Positions 1 through 6,007 of a DNA stretch of 6,007 nucleotides are shown here, one piece after another; positions within the stretch are counted from its first letter, which is position 1; each line of letters starts with the position of its first letter. The position numbers and the translations under genes are program-made. Source of the stretch: a bacterium (GTDB taxonomy: Bacteria; Verrucomicrobiota; Verrucomicrobiae; Opitutales; Opitutaceae); the NCBI GenBank assembly GCA_021780625.1, contig JAJXYI010000045.1, positions 1 through 6,007 of the forward strand. The letters are read 5' to 3'. Below the pieces are notes generated by a model. That model worked only from the letters and a program-made list of their open reading frames with translations. It was not told the origin of the DNA and did no database searches.

Positions 1-131
1 CGCTCGATGCCCTGCGTCCCTACAACGAACGGCCGTCCCGCTGGCCGGGGCGGGAGCTGGCAGCGCTCCATCCCGGGTTTCTGGATCCCCTGCTGGCGCA
101 GGCGAAGGCTCTCGATGCGACAGGAACCTGA
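1..131 (+). CDS. C-terminal end of an unidentified protein, possibly a sulfotransferase (5' truncated)
   Basis: The frame starting at base 3 is open from the window edge and ends at TGA 129-131, giving 42 residues. They include LRPYNERPSRWPGRELAAL and end in AKALDATGT. The other two forward frames read as Arg/Pro/Gly/Ser-rich shadow protein, while this one has ordinary composition with hydrophobic-patterned helices, so I take it as the coding frame. The 'PYNER...GREL' stretch resembles the end of bacterial sulfotransferases, which often close with a 'Y.P.NE.L...LGRDL' segment. That is recall-based, and 42 residues without the PAPS-binding loops cannot settle it. A glycosyltransferase C-terminus is an alternative. 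The gene lies on the same strand as the FkbM methyltransferase, 51 bp upstream of its ATG, so the two are probably one operon. Confidence 0.5.
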   Translation, partial: LDALRPYNERPSRWPGRELAALHPGFLDPLLAQAKALDATGT

Positions 132-182
132 GCCCCGGATTTTGGCTTGGGTTGGCCCGGGGAATCGGGAACCTTGACGGGG

Positions 183-911
183 ATGCCCGCCGCTACCCTG
201 AAGTCCTGGCTCAAGACGTTTCTGGAAAACCGCGGCCTGTACGTCCGCAAGATTGGAGGGCTCGCGCGCGGCGCCGACCTGTTCATCGACCTTGCTCGGC
301 TCGGATTTTCGACGGACGGGGTGGTATTCGACGTCGGCGCGCACAAGGGCGAGACGGCCGCCTTGTTCAAGGAGGTCTGGCCTTCCGCCACCGTCTTCAG
401 TTTCGAACCGGTGGAGGAAAACCATCGTGCTCTCTCGCGACGGGTTCAGGGGCTGACCGACGTGCGCTGCTTTTACGCGGCGCTGGGCGCATCGGCGGGC
501 ACGGCGACCATTCACCTGGGAAACGATTCTCAGACGCATCGCATCGATGGGAATCCCGACGGCGCCGGTGGATCGAGCCGCACTGAATCCGTCGCGGTGA
601 CCACGCTCGATGCCATTGTCGCGGCGGAACGCGTGAGCCGGATTCCCCTGCTCAAGATCGACGCGGAAGGGTACGAAATCCCCATCCTCGAGGGGGCGCG
701 CCGGACCTTTGAGGCGGGATTGGTCGACTGGATCTTCGTGGAAGCGACGCTGGACCCCGGGGACATCCTGCACACGCCCCTCGCCACGCTGCAAACGGCA
801 CTGGGTGCGCAGGGGTTTCACCTGGTGGCGCTCTACGACCAGGTGATTTGGAACAATCCCCTGAGGATGGCCTACGCGAACGCGTTATTCCGACGGGCGG
901 AGCCCCGCTGA
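183..911 (+). CDS. FkbM family SAM-dependent methyltransferase
   Basis: This 242-residue protein should transfer a methyl group from S-adenosylmethionine to a hydroxyl, most often on a sugar of a glycan or glycolipid, in the cytoplasm. The Rossmann-type SAM site is clear: motif I VVFDVGAHKGET at about residues 47-58, and the acidic strand-2 motif FSFEPVEEN at 72-80. The family signature LLKIDAEGYEIPILEGA lies at about 156-172, preceded by the usual 'TTLDAI' at 140-145. Length is normal for a stand-alone FkbM protein. I chose ATG 183 because the protein then opens with an ordinary amphipathic helix (LKSWLKTFLENRG). An in-frame TTG at 147 would add 12 residues with no family resemblance. No strong Shine-Dalgarno precedes either start. 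The acceptor cannot be read from sequence. The gene follows a partial gene on the same strand and converges on the VF530 gene 37 bp downstream; that gap has only a 4-bp hairpin (932-944) and no T-tract. Confidence 0.9.
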   Translation: MPAATLKSWLKTFLENRGLYVRKIGGLARGADLFIDLARLGFSTDGVVFDVGAHKGETAALFKEVWPSATVFSFEPVEENHRALSRRVQGLTDVRCFYAALGASAGTATIHLGNDSQTHRIDGNPDGAGGSSRTESVAVTTLDAIVAAERVSRIPLLKIDAEGYEIPILEGARRTFEAGLVDWIFVEATLDPGDILHTPLATLQTALGAQGFHLVALYDQVIWNNPLRMAYANALFRRAEPR

Positions 912-948
912 GCGCGCGGCTGGGAAGGGTGCCAGAACGCCTGGGCGA

Positions 949-1182
949 TCAGGGCCGGTCGTCGAGGCCCGCCACGTAGAGTTCCTCCACCTTCTTGCGT
1001 GCCCACGGGGTTTTGCGCAGGAACTTGAGACTCGATTTGACGCTGGGGTCGTAGTTGAAGCAGCGGATATCGATGAGCCTGCCGAGTTGTTCCCATCCGT
1101 GACGGCGGACCAGCTCGGTGACGATGGCTTCGAGGGTGACGCCGTGCAGCGGGTCCTTGGAGGGTTGCGGGGGAGGGGACAT
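949..1182 (-). CDS. VF530 family (DUF2132) small DNA-binding protein
   Basis: This 77-residue protein matches the VF530/DUF2132 family closely. It has [16 protein letters not shown] (about 10-25), [16 protein letters not shown] (28-43), then [18 protein letters not shown] (45-62) and a short tail. These are the family's hallmark blocks and the length is typical. The family is annotated as DNA-binding on the basis of a structure of the Aliivibrio fischeri member; its biological role is unknown. I chose the ATG whose complement is at 1180-1182. A longer reading frame from 1269 would add 29 Arg/Pro-rich residues that look like antisense shadow. No Shine-Dalgarno is visible. It is a single-gene unit, convergent with the FkbM gene and divergent from the secreted-protein gene, and looks like an unrelated housekeeping-type insertion between glycan genes. 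Confidence 0.9.
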   Translation of the reverse strand: MSPPPQPSKDPLHGVTLEAIVTELVRRHGWEQLGRLIDIRCFNYDPSVKSSLKFLRKTPWARKKVEELYVAGLDDRP

Positions 1183-1231
1183 GACTCGACACAAACGCCG
1201 GCGCGGCGCGCGGCAATCGCGGAGACGCGCG

Positions 1232-1248
1232 GCGAACTGGAAGTTCGC
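1232..1248. promoter_or_regulatory. Perfect 7-bp inverted repeat in a divergent intergenic gap (possible operator)
   Basis: GCGAACT at 1232-1238 and AGTTCGC at 1242-1248 are exact inverted copies around a 3-base centre (GGA). The site lies in the 109-bp gap between the VF530 start (1182, minus) and the secreted-protein start (1292, plus), 50 bp from the first and 44 bp from the second. That is where an operator for divergent promoters would sit. The core CGAAC-N5-GTTCG recalls the Gram-positive SOS box CGAAC-N4-GTTCG, but its spacer is one base longer, so I do not call it a LexA site. A direct repeat CGCGCGGC (1207-1214 and 1226-1233, period 19) lies just beside it. A short RNA hairpin in the secreted-protein leader is an alternative. 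No clear -10/-35 pair was seen. Confidence 0.35.
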
Positions 1249-1291
1249 TTCCGGGGGAGCCTCGGGCAAGATCGCAGGTCACAGCCCGATC

Positions 1292-2050
1292 ATGCGAACC
1301 CTGGTGCTCCTCCTGGCCTTTGCCCCGTTGCTTCACGCCAACGCGCTCGATGCGCTGAGGGCGCGGCTGGCCGGGCTCCAGCGTCCGCAGCCGGTCCGGG
1401 CGGTTGTCCAATACACCTACTCGAGCCGCCAGGGGGACGGAGCCAGGGTGGAGCGTGGTTCGGCCTCGGCCGTTGCGGAGCTGGGACCGTCGGGGCTCAC
1501 GCTCTTCTGGGGCCGGGAGGTGCTGGCCCGGGCGACCGCCGAACTGCAGGCGCATGATCGAAATCCGGAAATCCAGACCCCGGTGCGGCACATCCTCCAG
1601 GCGCTGGATGCGGGGCGCATCGACGAGTATTTCAACGCGGCGGCGAGCCTCGGACGCCGGCTCGAGGATGCGAGCCTGATGGGCGACGTGGCGGTGACCT
1701 TCGAGGGCCGCCCTGCGCGCCTGTTGACGCTCAAACTCGAGCCCCGGCTCAGCGCGCAGGACCGCAAATATGTGAAACAGGCGGACCTCGTGGCGCGGGT
1801 GTGGATCGACGGGCAGGGTATTCCGCTTGCGGCGGAGACGGATCTCACGGTGAAGGGGCGCGCGCTGCTGGTCATCACCTTCCAGACGACCGAGCGTGAT
1901 CGCTACCGGTTCAGGGTGACGGGCGGCAGGCTGCTGGTGGTCCGGCATGAGCGGGACTCGGACGGGTCGGGCGGTGGGGAGCGGGGGCAGCGGTCCAGCG
2001 TCACGGAGCTGACCTACGAACCGATGGGAACGCCCCGGCGGGCGCAGTGA
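1292..2050 (+). CDS. Secreted protein of unknown function
   Basis: I do not recognise the family of this 252-residue protein. It opens with a clear Sec signal peptide: MR, then the hydrophobic LVLLLAFAPLL, then a signal peptidase I-type site after HANA (residues 15-18). There is no cysteine at the cleavage site, so it is not a lipoprotein. The mature part starts with a charged helix (LDALRARLAGLQ) and then alternates polar and hydrophobic residues in probable beta strands (VRAVVQYTYSS, VAVTFEGRPARLLTLKLEP, VARVWIDGQGIPLAAETDL, RYRFRVTGGRLLVVRHE). A Gly/Ser-rich loop lies near residue 225, and the protein ends in LTYEPMGTPRRAQ. This resembles periplasmic beta-rich carrier or sensor folds of the LolA/MucB kind, but only loosely. 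I chose ATG 1292 because it gives the signal peptide. The upstream extension to 1118 is Arg-rich and antisense to the VF530 gene. It ends 72 bp before the GT2 gene. Confidence 0.75.
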   Translation: MRTLVLLLAFAPLLHANALDALRARLAGLQRPQPVRAVVQYTYSSRQGDGARVERGSASAVAELGPSGLTLFWGREVLARATAELQAHDRNPEIQTPVRHILQALDAGRIDEYFNAAASLGRRLEDASLMGDVAVTFEGRPARLLTLKLEPRLSAQDRKYVKQADLVARVWIDGQGIPLAAETDLTVKGRALLVITFQTTERDRYRFRVTGGRLLVVRHERDSDGSGGGERGQRSSVTELTYEPMGTPRRAQ

Positions 2051-2066
2051 GGTCCCGGCGATTTTG

Positions 2067-2097
2067 TTGGTGCAGCGGGACGGGCGGAATCTAGGCT
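2067..2097 (+). promoter_or_regulatory. Weak candidate promoter for the glycosyltransferase pair
   Basis: The 72-bp gap between the secreted-protein stop and the GT2 start contains the only T-rich patch nearby (ATTTTGTTGG, 2061-2070). A possible -35 TTGGTG (2067-2072) and a -10-like TAGGCT (2092-2097) are separated by 19 bp, slightly longer than ideal. This would start transcription a few bases downstream of 2097 with a leader of about 20 nt. No terminator hairpin precedes it, so read-through from the secreted-protein gene is also possible. Confidence 0.22.
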
Positions 2098-2122
2098 GCG
2101 GCCCGATCCGGCCGGATTCCCG

Positions 2123-3076
2123 ATGAGCCAACCCCTCGTATCGATCATCATTCCCTGTCACAACGCGGAGCCCTGGATCGCGCAGACCCTCGATTCGGCG
2201 GTGGGGCAGACGTGGAGGAACCGCGAGATCATCGTGATCGACGACGGGTCGCGCGATCGCAGCCTCGAGATAGCCCGCGCGTATGCGCCGCTGCCTGGCG
2301 TGCGGGTGTTCACGCAGGAGAACCGTTCCGCGAGCTCGGCTCGCAATCGCGGCCTGGCCGAGGCACGCGGGGACTACATCCAGTTCCTCGACGCGGATGA
2401 CCTGCTGCACCCCGAGAAGATCGAGATCCAGATGCGGCGCCTGCTCGAGGCGGGGCCCGGCCACCTCGCGTCGGGCGAGTGGGCGCGCTTCGAGGGCGAC
2501 CCCGGAGGGGCGGCGTTCGACGAGTATCCGAATCATCGCGACATGGACGGCGTGGAATTCCTGCAGGTCTTCTTCGAGGAGACGGCCATGATGCAGCCCG
2601 CCGCATGGCTCGCCCCGCGCGCGCTGCTCGACGCCGCCGGGCCCTGGGACGAACGGATCACGCTCAATGACGACGGCGAATATTTCTCCCGCGTGGTCCT
2701 GGCGGCGAAGCGGATCCTCTACTGTCCGGGGGCGCGCGTCTATTACCGCTCGGGCCTGAAGGGCAGCCTCAGCCGGCGAAAGGATTCGCGTTCCCTGGAG
2801 TCGCTGTTCCTCGCCAACCGCCTGATCGTGGACCGCCTGCTCGCGGCGGACGGTTCCGAGCGTTCGCGCGCGGCGGCCGCTTACTCGTGGAAATGGGCGG
2901 CGTTTGAATTGTATCCGGGCCGGCCCGACCTGTGTCGGGAGGCCGAGCGCGAATGCCGGAGACTGGGAGGAAGCCCGCGTCCGATGCCGGCCGGCCCCGC
3001 GTTCCAGCGACTGGCGCGGATGCTGGGGTGGAAGCTCGCGAAACGCCTGCGCGACCGGGTGAATCCAAAGCGCTGA
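2123..3076 (+). CDS. Glycosyltransferase family 2 (GT-A fold)
   Basis: This 317-residue enzyme is expected to move a sugar from a nucleotide-sugar donor to a growing glycan at the cytoplasmic side of the inner membrane. The GT-A domain is textbook. VSIIIPCHNAEPWIAQTLDS (residues 6-25) is the first nucleotide-binding strand and helix. VIDDGSRD (38-45) is the uridine-contacting loop. SASSARNRGL (69-78) is followed by GDYIQFLDADDLL (83-95), whose D90-A-D92 is the metal-binding DXD motif. NDDGEYFSRV (182-191) fits the catalytic-base region (ED-type motif). No membrane helices are seen, and the C-terminus is basic and helical (RLARMLGWKLAKRLRDR). Donor and acceptor cannot be told. ATG 2123 starts directly before the first beta strand, as usual for the family; no Shine-Dalgarno is visible. 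Its TGA shares the A with the ATG of the next glycosyltransferase. Confidence 0.93.
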   Translation: MSQPLVSIIIPCHNAEPWIAQTLDSAVGQTWRNREIIVIDDGSRDRSLEIARAYAPLPGVRVFTQENRSASSARNRGLAEARGDYIQFLDADDLLHPEKIEIQMRRLLEAGPGHLASGEWARFEGDPGGAAFDEYPNHRDMDGVEFLQVFFEETAMMQPAAWLAPRALLDAAGPWDERITLNDDGEYFSRVVLAAKRILYCPGARVYYRSGLKGSLSRRKDSRSLESLFLANRLIVDRLLAADGSERSRAAAAYSWKWAAFELYPGRPDLCREAERECRRLGGSPRPMPAGPAFQRLARMLGWKLAKRLRDRVNPKR

Positions 3077-4356
3077 TGGACCCCGGCGAACACCTCAAAC
3101 GCGAGACCGGCCGACCGCGGGCCCGTAGGGGCGGCACCCACCGCGTACTGATCGTCACGAATGGTCACCCCAGCCGCAATCCGCGTCCGGTGAAGGAAGC
3201 GTTCGCCCTGGCCGAGGCAGGCTTTGACGTCACGCTTCTGCACGTTGCAAACCACCGCCCGAGCGTGCCGCTCGACCGTGCGCTGCTCGCAGGAGCGCAG
3301 TTCCAAGTCGCAAGTGTGGATCTGCTTTCCGGTTCACCATCGAGGGTGTTTCTCGTTCGCGCGCGGACTGCGTTGGCCAGGAGGCTCAACCGGTTCGGCG
3401 CAAGTCGCATCGAAGCGCTCGGGCCGGCTCCGGAGCTGCTCGCAAAGGCGAGGCGGATACCGGCCGATCTCACGATCGTGCACAACGAGATTTCGCATTG
3501 GGTGGGGCTCCGGCTGATGCGGGATGGACGGCGGGTGTCCGCGGACATCGAGGACTGGCATTCAGAGGACCTTCTGCCCGCGGCGCGGAGAGAGCGGCCG
3601 CTCCCGACGCTGCGTGCGCTGGAGCGGACGTTGCTCCACTCCGCCGTGTACGTCACCACGACCTCAGAGGCGCTCGCGGAGGCGCTCCACGCGACGTACG
3701 GTGGGGCGCGCCCGTCGGCGATCATGAACGCATTTCCGCTGCAGCCACCGCCCGAGGCTCGCCTGGCTGGGATGATTCCCCGTTTTTTCTGGTTTTCCCA
3801 GACCATCGGGCCGGGCCGGGGCCTTGAGGCCTTTATCGCGGCGTGGGCGTTGTGCTCGCAGCACAGCCGGCTGGTGCTCCTTGGCGATGTGAACGAGGCT
3901 TATCGCAACCGGCTGGTGGCCCTGGCAACACCCGCGCGCGCGGCGGACCTCGAGTTTCTGCCGATCGTGCCGGCGTCGGAGTTGCCGGGCGTGATCGCGA
4001 GGCACGATGTTGGACTGGCGCTTGAAGACGCTTCGATTCCGAATCGGGATCTGACAGTCACGAATAAGATTCTCCAATATCTGAATGCGGGGCTCGCCGT
4101 GGTGGCGAGTCCGACTGCGGGTCAACGCGAGGTACTGGCGCATGCACCGGAGGCGGGTATTGTGGCGGATTTCGGCGACCCGCGCCGGATGGCGGTCGAA
4201 CTGGATGATTTCGTCGCGGATCGAGTCCGGCTCGAGGCTCGCCGCCGTGCGGCCCGAGGCCTGGCAGAGGCGCGCTATTGCTGGGAGCGGGAAGCGCCGA
4301 AACTCGTGGCTCTGGTGCGTTCCGCGCTGATCCGGAGCCCGGATGGTGGAAGCTAG
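3076..4356 (+). CDS. GT4-like glycosyltransferase (GT-B fold)
   Basis: This 426-residue protein looks like a two-domain GT-B glycosyltransferase. After a basic, probably disordered N-terminus (1-21), the first domain begins with HRVLIVTNGHPSRNPRPVKEA (22-42) and contains IVHNEISHW (134-142) and ADIEDWHSEDLL (156-167). The donor domain starts near 235 (PRFFWFSQTIGPGRGLEAF). It carries the donor-phosphate region GLALEDASIPNRD (313-325), where E317 and D325 are spaced like the E-x7-E motif with Asp as the second acid. KILQYLNAGLAVVAS (331-345) and GQREVLA (349-355) follow. I chose ATG 3076: TGATG couples it to the GT2 gene, so ribosomes can re-initiate. A frame opening at a GTG at 2932 would overlap the GT2 by 145 bases and adds no domain. 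Its TAG overlaps the stop of the opposing oxidoreductase gene. The sugar transferred is unknown. Confidence 0.87.
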   Translation: MDPGEHLKRETGRPRARRGGTHRVLIVTNGHPSRNPRPVKEAFALAEAGFDVTLLHVANHRPSVPLDRALLAGAQFQVASVDLLSGSPSRVFLVRARTALARRLNRFGASRIEALGPAPELLAKARRIPADLTIVHNEISHWVGLRLMRDGRRVSADIEDWHSEDLLPAARRERPLPTLRALERTLLHSAVYVTTTSEALAEALHATYGGARPSAIMNAFPLQPPPEARLAGMIPRFFWFSQTIGPGRGLEAFIAAWALCSQHSRLVLLGDVNEAYRNRLVALATPARAADLEFLPIVPASELPGVIARHDVGLALEDASIPNRDLTVTNKILQYLNAGLAVVASPTAGQREVLAHAPEAGIVADFGDPRRMAVELDDFVADRVRLEARRRAARGLAEARYCWEREAPKLVALVRSALIRSPDGGS

Positions 4357-5510
4357 ATCGCGGGCATCCGGATCCAGCGGGCACCTCCGCGCGGGCTCTT
4401 CACGACAGCTTCGATGAAGGCCATGCCGGCGACCCCGTCGTCGATCGTGGGCACGTCGAGATCGCGTGGAAGCGGTTTGCCGGCCGCGAGCGCGCGGATG
4501 CCGCGGAACGCCTCAAGGTACAGGTTTGCGAAGGCTTCGAGGTATCCCTCCGGATGTCCGGCGGGTATGCGCGCCGCGGCGCGGGCCTGCGGACAGAGGT
4601 AGGCATTGCCCCGGCGCTGCAGCTCGCGGGGGCGGTCGGCACGGAGGACGACGAGCTCGTCGGGCCGCTCCTGGCGCCACGCGAGCGAGGCGCGCGTGCC
4701 GTAGACCCGTAGGGACAGTGCGTTTTCCTCGCCCAGGCAGACCTGCGAGGCGTGCAGGATTCCACGGGCGCCTCCCCGGTAGCGCAGGAGCACGCTGCCG
4801 TCGTCGTCGAGCCGGCGCCCTTTCACGAAGGTGGTGAGGTCCGCGCACAACGAATCAAGCTGGAGACCGGTGACGTAGCGCGCGAGGTGTTCGGCGTGCG
4901 TGCCGATGTCGCCCATGCAGCCCGCGGCTCCGCTGCGGCGCGGATCGGTCCTCCAGGCGGCCTGCTTCTGGCCGGCGCGTTCGAGCGCCGAGCTGAGCCA
5001 GCCCTGCGGATAGTCGACGACTATCTTGCGGATCTCGCCCAGCTCGCCGGATTGCACGAGGTGGCGCGCCTGGCGGATCATCGCGTGGCCCGAGTAGTTG
5101 TGAGTCAGCACGAGCAGCCGGCCCGTGCTGCGCACGACCTGGCGTAGCCGGCGCGCTTGCGGAAGGTCGAAGGTGGCGGGCTTGTCGAGAATCACATGAA
5201 AGCCGGATTCCAGGAAGAGTTTTGCCGGGGCGTAGTGCTCGTGGTTGGGCGTGACGATCACCACGAAATCGAGGCGATCGCCTCCGGATCGGCCGCGTTC
5301 GGCCGCGGCCATCGTCCGGTAATCCGGATACACGCGGGCGGGATCGACGAGGAGGTCGGCGCCCGAGGCGCGGGAGCGGGCCGGGGTGCTGGAGAAGGCG
5401 CCGGCGACCAGCTCCGCCTGGCCGTCCATCGCGGCCGCGATGCGGTGGACCGCGCCGATGAAGGCGCCACGCCCGCCGCCGATCATTCCGTAGCGAAGTT
5501 TTCGTTTCAT
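4353..5510 (-). CDS. Gfo/Idh/MocA family NAD(P)-dependent oxidoreductase
   Basis: This 385-residue protein is a sugar- or inositol-type dehydrogenase of the Gfo/Idh/MocA superfamily, acting in the cytoplasm. The N-terminal Rossmann domain shows [12 protein letters not shown] (8-19), [14 protein letters not shown] (83-96) and ILDKPATFD (107-115), where K110 is the conserved lysine of the E/D-K-P motif. The C-terminal domain has GELGEIRKI (155-163), WRTDP (186-190) and [10 protein letters not shown] (200-209), with D201 and H205 matching the catalytic D-x3-H. A late [13 protein letters not shown] block is typical of a large subgroup often found with sugar isomerases. Length is normal. No signal peptide is seen, so it is not of the secreted GFOR type. 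ATG (complement of 5508-5510) sits just before the Rossmann strand. Its role could be in sugar-nucleotide synthesis or in sugar breakdown; sequence alone does not decide. Upstream is a 133-bp gap, suggesting its own transcription or read-through from the second FkbM gene. Confidence 0.92.
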   Translation of the reverse strand: MKRKLRYGMIGGGRGAFIGAVHRIAAAMDGQAELVAGAFSSTPARSRASGADLLVDPARVYPDYRTMAAAERGRSGGDRLDFVVIVTPNHEHYAPAKLFLESGFHVILDKPATFDLPQARRLRQVVRSTGRLLVLTHNYSGHAMIRQARHLVQSGELGEIRKIVVDYPQGWLSSALERAGQKQAAWRTDPRRSGAAGCMGDIGTHAEHLARYVTGLQLDSLCADLTTFVKGRRLDDDGSVLLRYRGGARGILHASQVCLGEENALSLRVYGTRASLAWRQERPDELVVLRADRPRELQRRGNAYLCPQARAAARIPAGHPEGYLEAFANLYLEAFRGIRALAAGKPLPRDLDVPTIDDGVAGMAFIEAVVKSPRGGARWIRMPAI

Positions 5511-5530
5511 CCAAAGTTCGGCGATTGAAT

Positions 5531-5557
5531 GGAACAGAAGGCAACGAAGGGAACGAA
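5531..5557. repeat. Three imperfect 9-nt tandem units in a low-GC intergenic gap
   Basis: GGAACAGAA (5531-5539), GGCAACGAA (5540-5548) and GGGAACGAA (5549-5557) are consecutive 9-nt copies of GGNAACGAA, followed by a degraded part-copy GAACAAA. They lie 21 bp upstream of the oxidoreductase start, within the spacer 5511-5643. That spacer is about 50% G+C by count against roughly two thirds elsewhere, and also holds a weak 5-bp hairpin (GTTGA/TCAAC, 5588-5602). On the transcribed minus strand the repeat gives a pyrimidine-rich leader. From recall, similar 'ACAGAAG-CAACGAAG' purine stretches recur between genes in Verrucomicrobia and related genomes, so this may be one copy of an interspersed element. 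An open frame from ATG 5529 (MEQKATKGTK...) translates the repeat but runs antisense into the FkbM gene and is not a credible gene. Confidence 0.55.
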
Positions 5558-5643
5558 GAACAAACCGCCTATCACAGAATTGAGAGAGTTGACTGATTCA
5601 ACGTTTGAGGGAGTCGATTCTGGCTCGGTCTTCGAGCGGGCGT

Positions 5644-6007
5644 TCAGTCGATGCGGAACAGGTAGTCGTAGGCGTCCTTGTCGGACTCGTCGTAGCGACG
5701 GCGGGGAAAGGCGTCGATCGGCTCGAGCCGGTCGAATTCCCCGGCGGGAGACTTCATGATCCTGTGTATCCTGTAACCCAATTCACGCAGGAGTCCCTCG
5801 AGGCGGCTGAGCCGGGCGTCGTGCGCCATGAGGTCCGCGTGCGCGTCGGCGTCGAGCACCTCGCACAGCACGGGCGGCCTTTGCTCGGCCAGGGTGCGTC
5901 GCATTCCCGCGAGCACCTCGGTTTCGTAGCCCTCGACATCGATCTTGCACAACAGGATGCGTCCGGAATCGAGGTCCTGCGCCACGTCGTCGAAGACGTG
6001 GCAGCTC
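5644..6007 (-). CDS. Second FkbM family methyltransferase, C-terminal part (5' end beyond window)
   Basis: The minus-strand frame is open from the window's right edge and ends at TGA (complement of 5644-5646), giving about 121 residues. Near its visible start it carries the FkbM signature LLCKIDVEGYETEVLAGMRR, then VLCEVLDADAH and a coiled-looking segment RLSRLEGLLRELGYRIHRI. It closes with DAYDYLFRID, a typical family ending in which 'DYLF/NYLF' follows the last strand. The SAM-binding motif I lies outside the window. The frame continues without a stop to 6007 (SCHVFDDVAQDL), so the GTG at 5985 is internal and not the start. This tail does not closely match the FkbM protein at 183-911 outside the signature, so the two are distant paralogues with probably different acceptors. 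It is upstream of the oxidoreductase on the same strand. Confidence 0.88.
   Translation of the reverse strand, partial: SCHVFDDVAQDLDSGRILLCKIDVEGYETEVLAGMRRTLAEQRPPVLCEVLDADAHADLMAHDARLSRLEGLLRELGYRIHRIMKSPAGEFDRLEPIDAFPRRRYDESDKDAYDYLFRID

Noticed and set aside
912..948. Rho-independent terminator between the convergent FkbM and VF530 genes
   Set aside because: Only a 4-bp stem (CCAG/CTGG, 932-944) is present and there is no T-tract on either strand.
1233..1247. LexA/SOS box of the Gram-positive type
   Set aside because: The half-sites CGAAC and GTTCG match, but the spacer is 5 bases rather than 4, and neither flanking gene is a known SOS gene.
1118..1291. N-terminal extension of the secreted protein by 58 residues
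   Set aside because: The added part is Arg-rich, overlaps the start of the VF530 gene antisense, and would bury the signal peptide.
872..2536. 554-codon open frame on the minus strand covering the VF530, secreted-protein and GT2 region
   Set aside because: Its product is Arg/Pro/His-rich with no domain, and it is antisense to several well-supported genes. It is a GC-driven shadow frame.
2932..3075. Upstream GTG start for the GT4-like gene
   Set aside because: It would overlap the GT2 coding region by 145 bases and adds no recognisable sequence; the TGATG start is more natural.
3165..3806. 213-codon minus-strand frame opposite the GT4-like gene
   Set aside because: It is Ser/Arg/Ala-rich shadow sequence with no motif, and the plus strand there has clear GT-B motifs.
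5588..5602. GTTGA/TCAAC hairpin as a terminator or operator
   Set aside because: A 5-bp, AT-containing stem with a 5-base loop is expected by chance and has no adjoining T-tract.
5529..5759. 76-codon plus-strand frame starting MEQKATKGTK
   Set aside because: It translates the intergenic purine repeat and then runs antisense into the FkbM gene with Arg-rich composition; no neighbour or motif supports it.

Overview
The window is GC-rich (roughly two thirds G+C by eye) and densely coding. It holds eight protein genes, two of them cut by the window edges, and no RNA genes, CRISPR arrays, transposases or phage genes. The mix of FkbM methyltransferases, family 2 and family 4 glycosyltransferases, a Gfo/Idh/MocA oxidoreductase and a VF530-type small protein, with almost no recognisable Shine-Dalgarno sequences and an 'AACGAAG'-type purine repeat between genes, suggests an environmental Gram-negative bacterium. 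A verrucomicrobial (Opitutales-like) origin is my best guess. It rests on overall style and recall, not on a marker gene.

Left part (1-911, + strand): the last 42 codons of an unidentified protein, possibly a sulfotransferase, then a complete FkbM-type SAM-dependent methyltransferase. Middle (949-2050): a small VF530-family gene on the minus strand, divergent from a secreted protein of unknown function. The 109-bp gap between them contains a perfect 7-bp inverted repeat. Next (2123-4356, + strand): a GT2 glycosyltransferase and a GT4-like glycosyltransferase that share one base (TGATG), so they are almost certainly co-transcribed and translationally coupled.

Right part (4353-6007, - strand): a Gfo/Idh/MocA-family NAD(P)-dependent oxidoreductase whose stop codon overlaps the GT4 stop through a CTAG palindrome. 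It is preceded by a 133-bp spacer of lower GC (about 50%) carrying a 9-nt imperfect tandem repeat, and then by the C-terminal part of a second FkbM methyltransferase that runs off the window.

Taken together, this looks like part of a surface-glycan (O-antigen, exopolysaccharide or glycoprotein glycan) locus. The two glycosyltransferases would add sugars, the FkbM enzymes would O-methylate sugars, and a sulfotransferase, if that call is right, would add sulfate. The oxidoreductase may make or break down a sugar. The VF530 gene and the secreted protein have no evident link to this job. I see no convincing new multi-gene system. The least explained items are the secreted protein, the palindrome in the divergent gap and the purine repeat.
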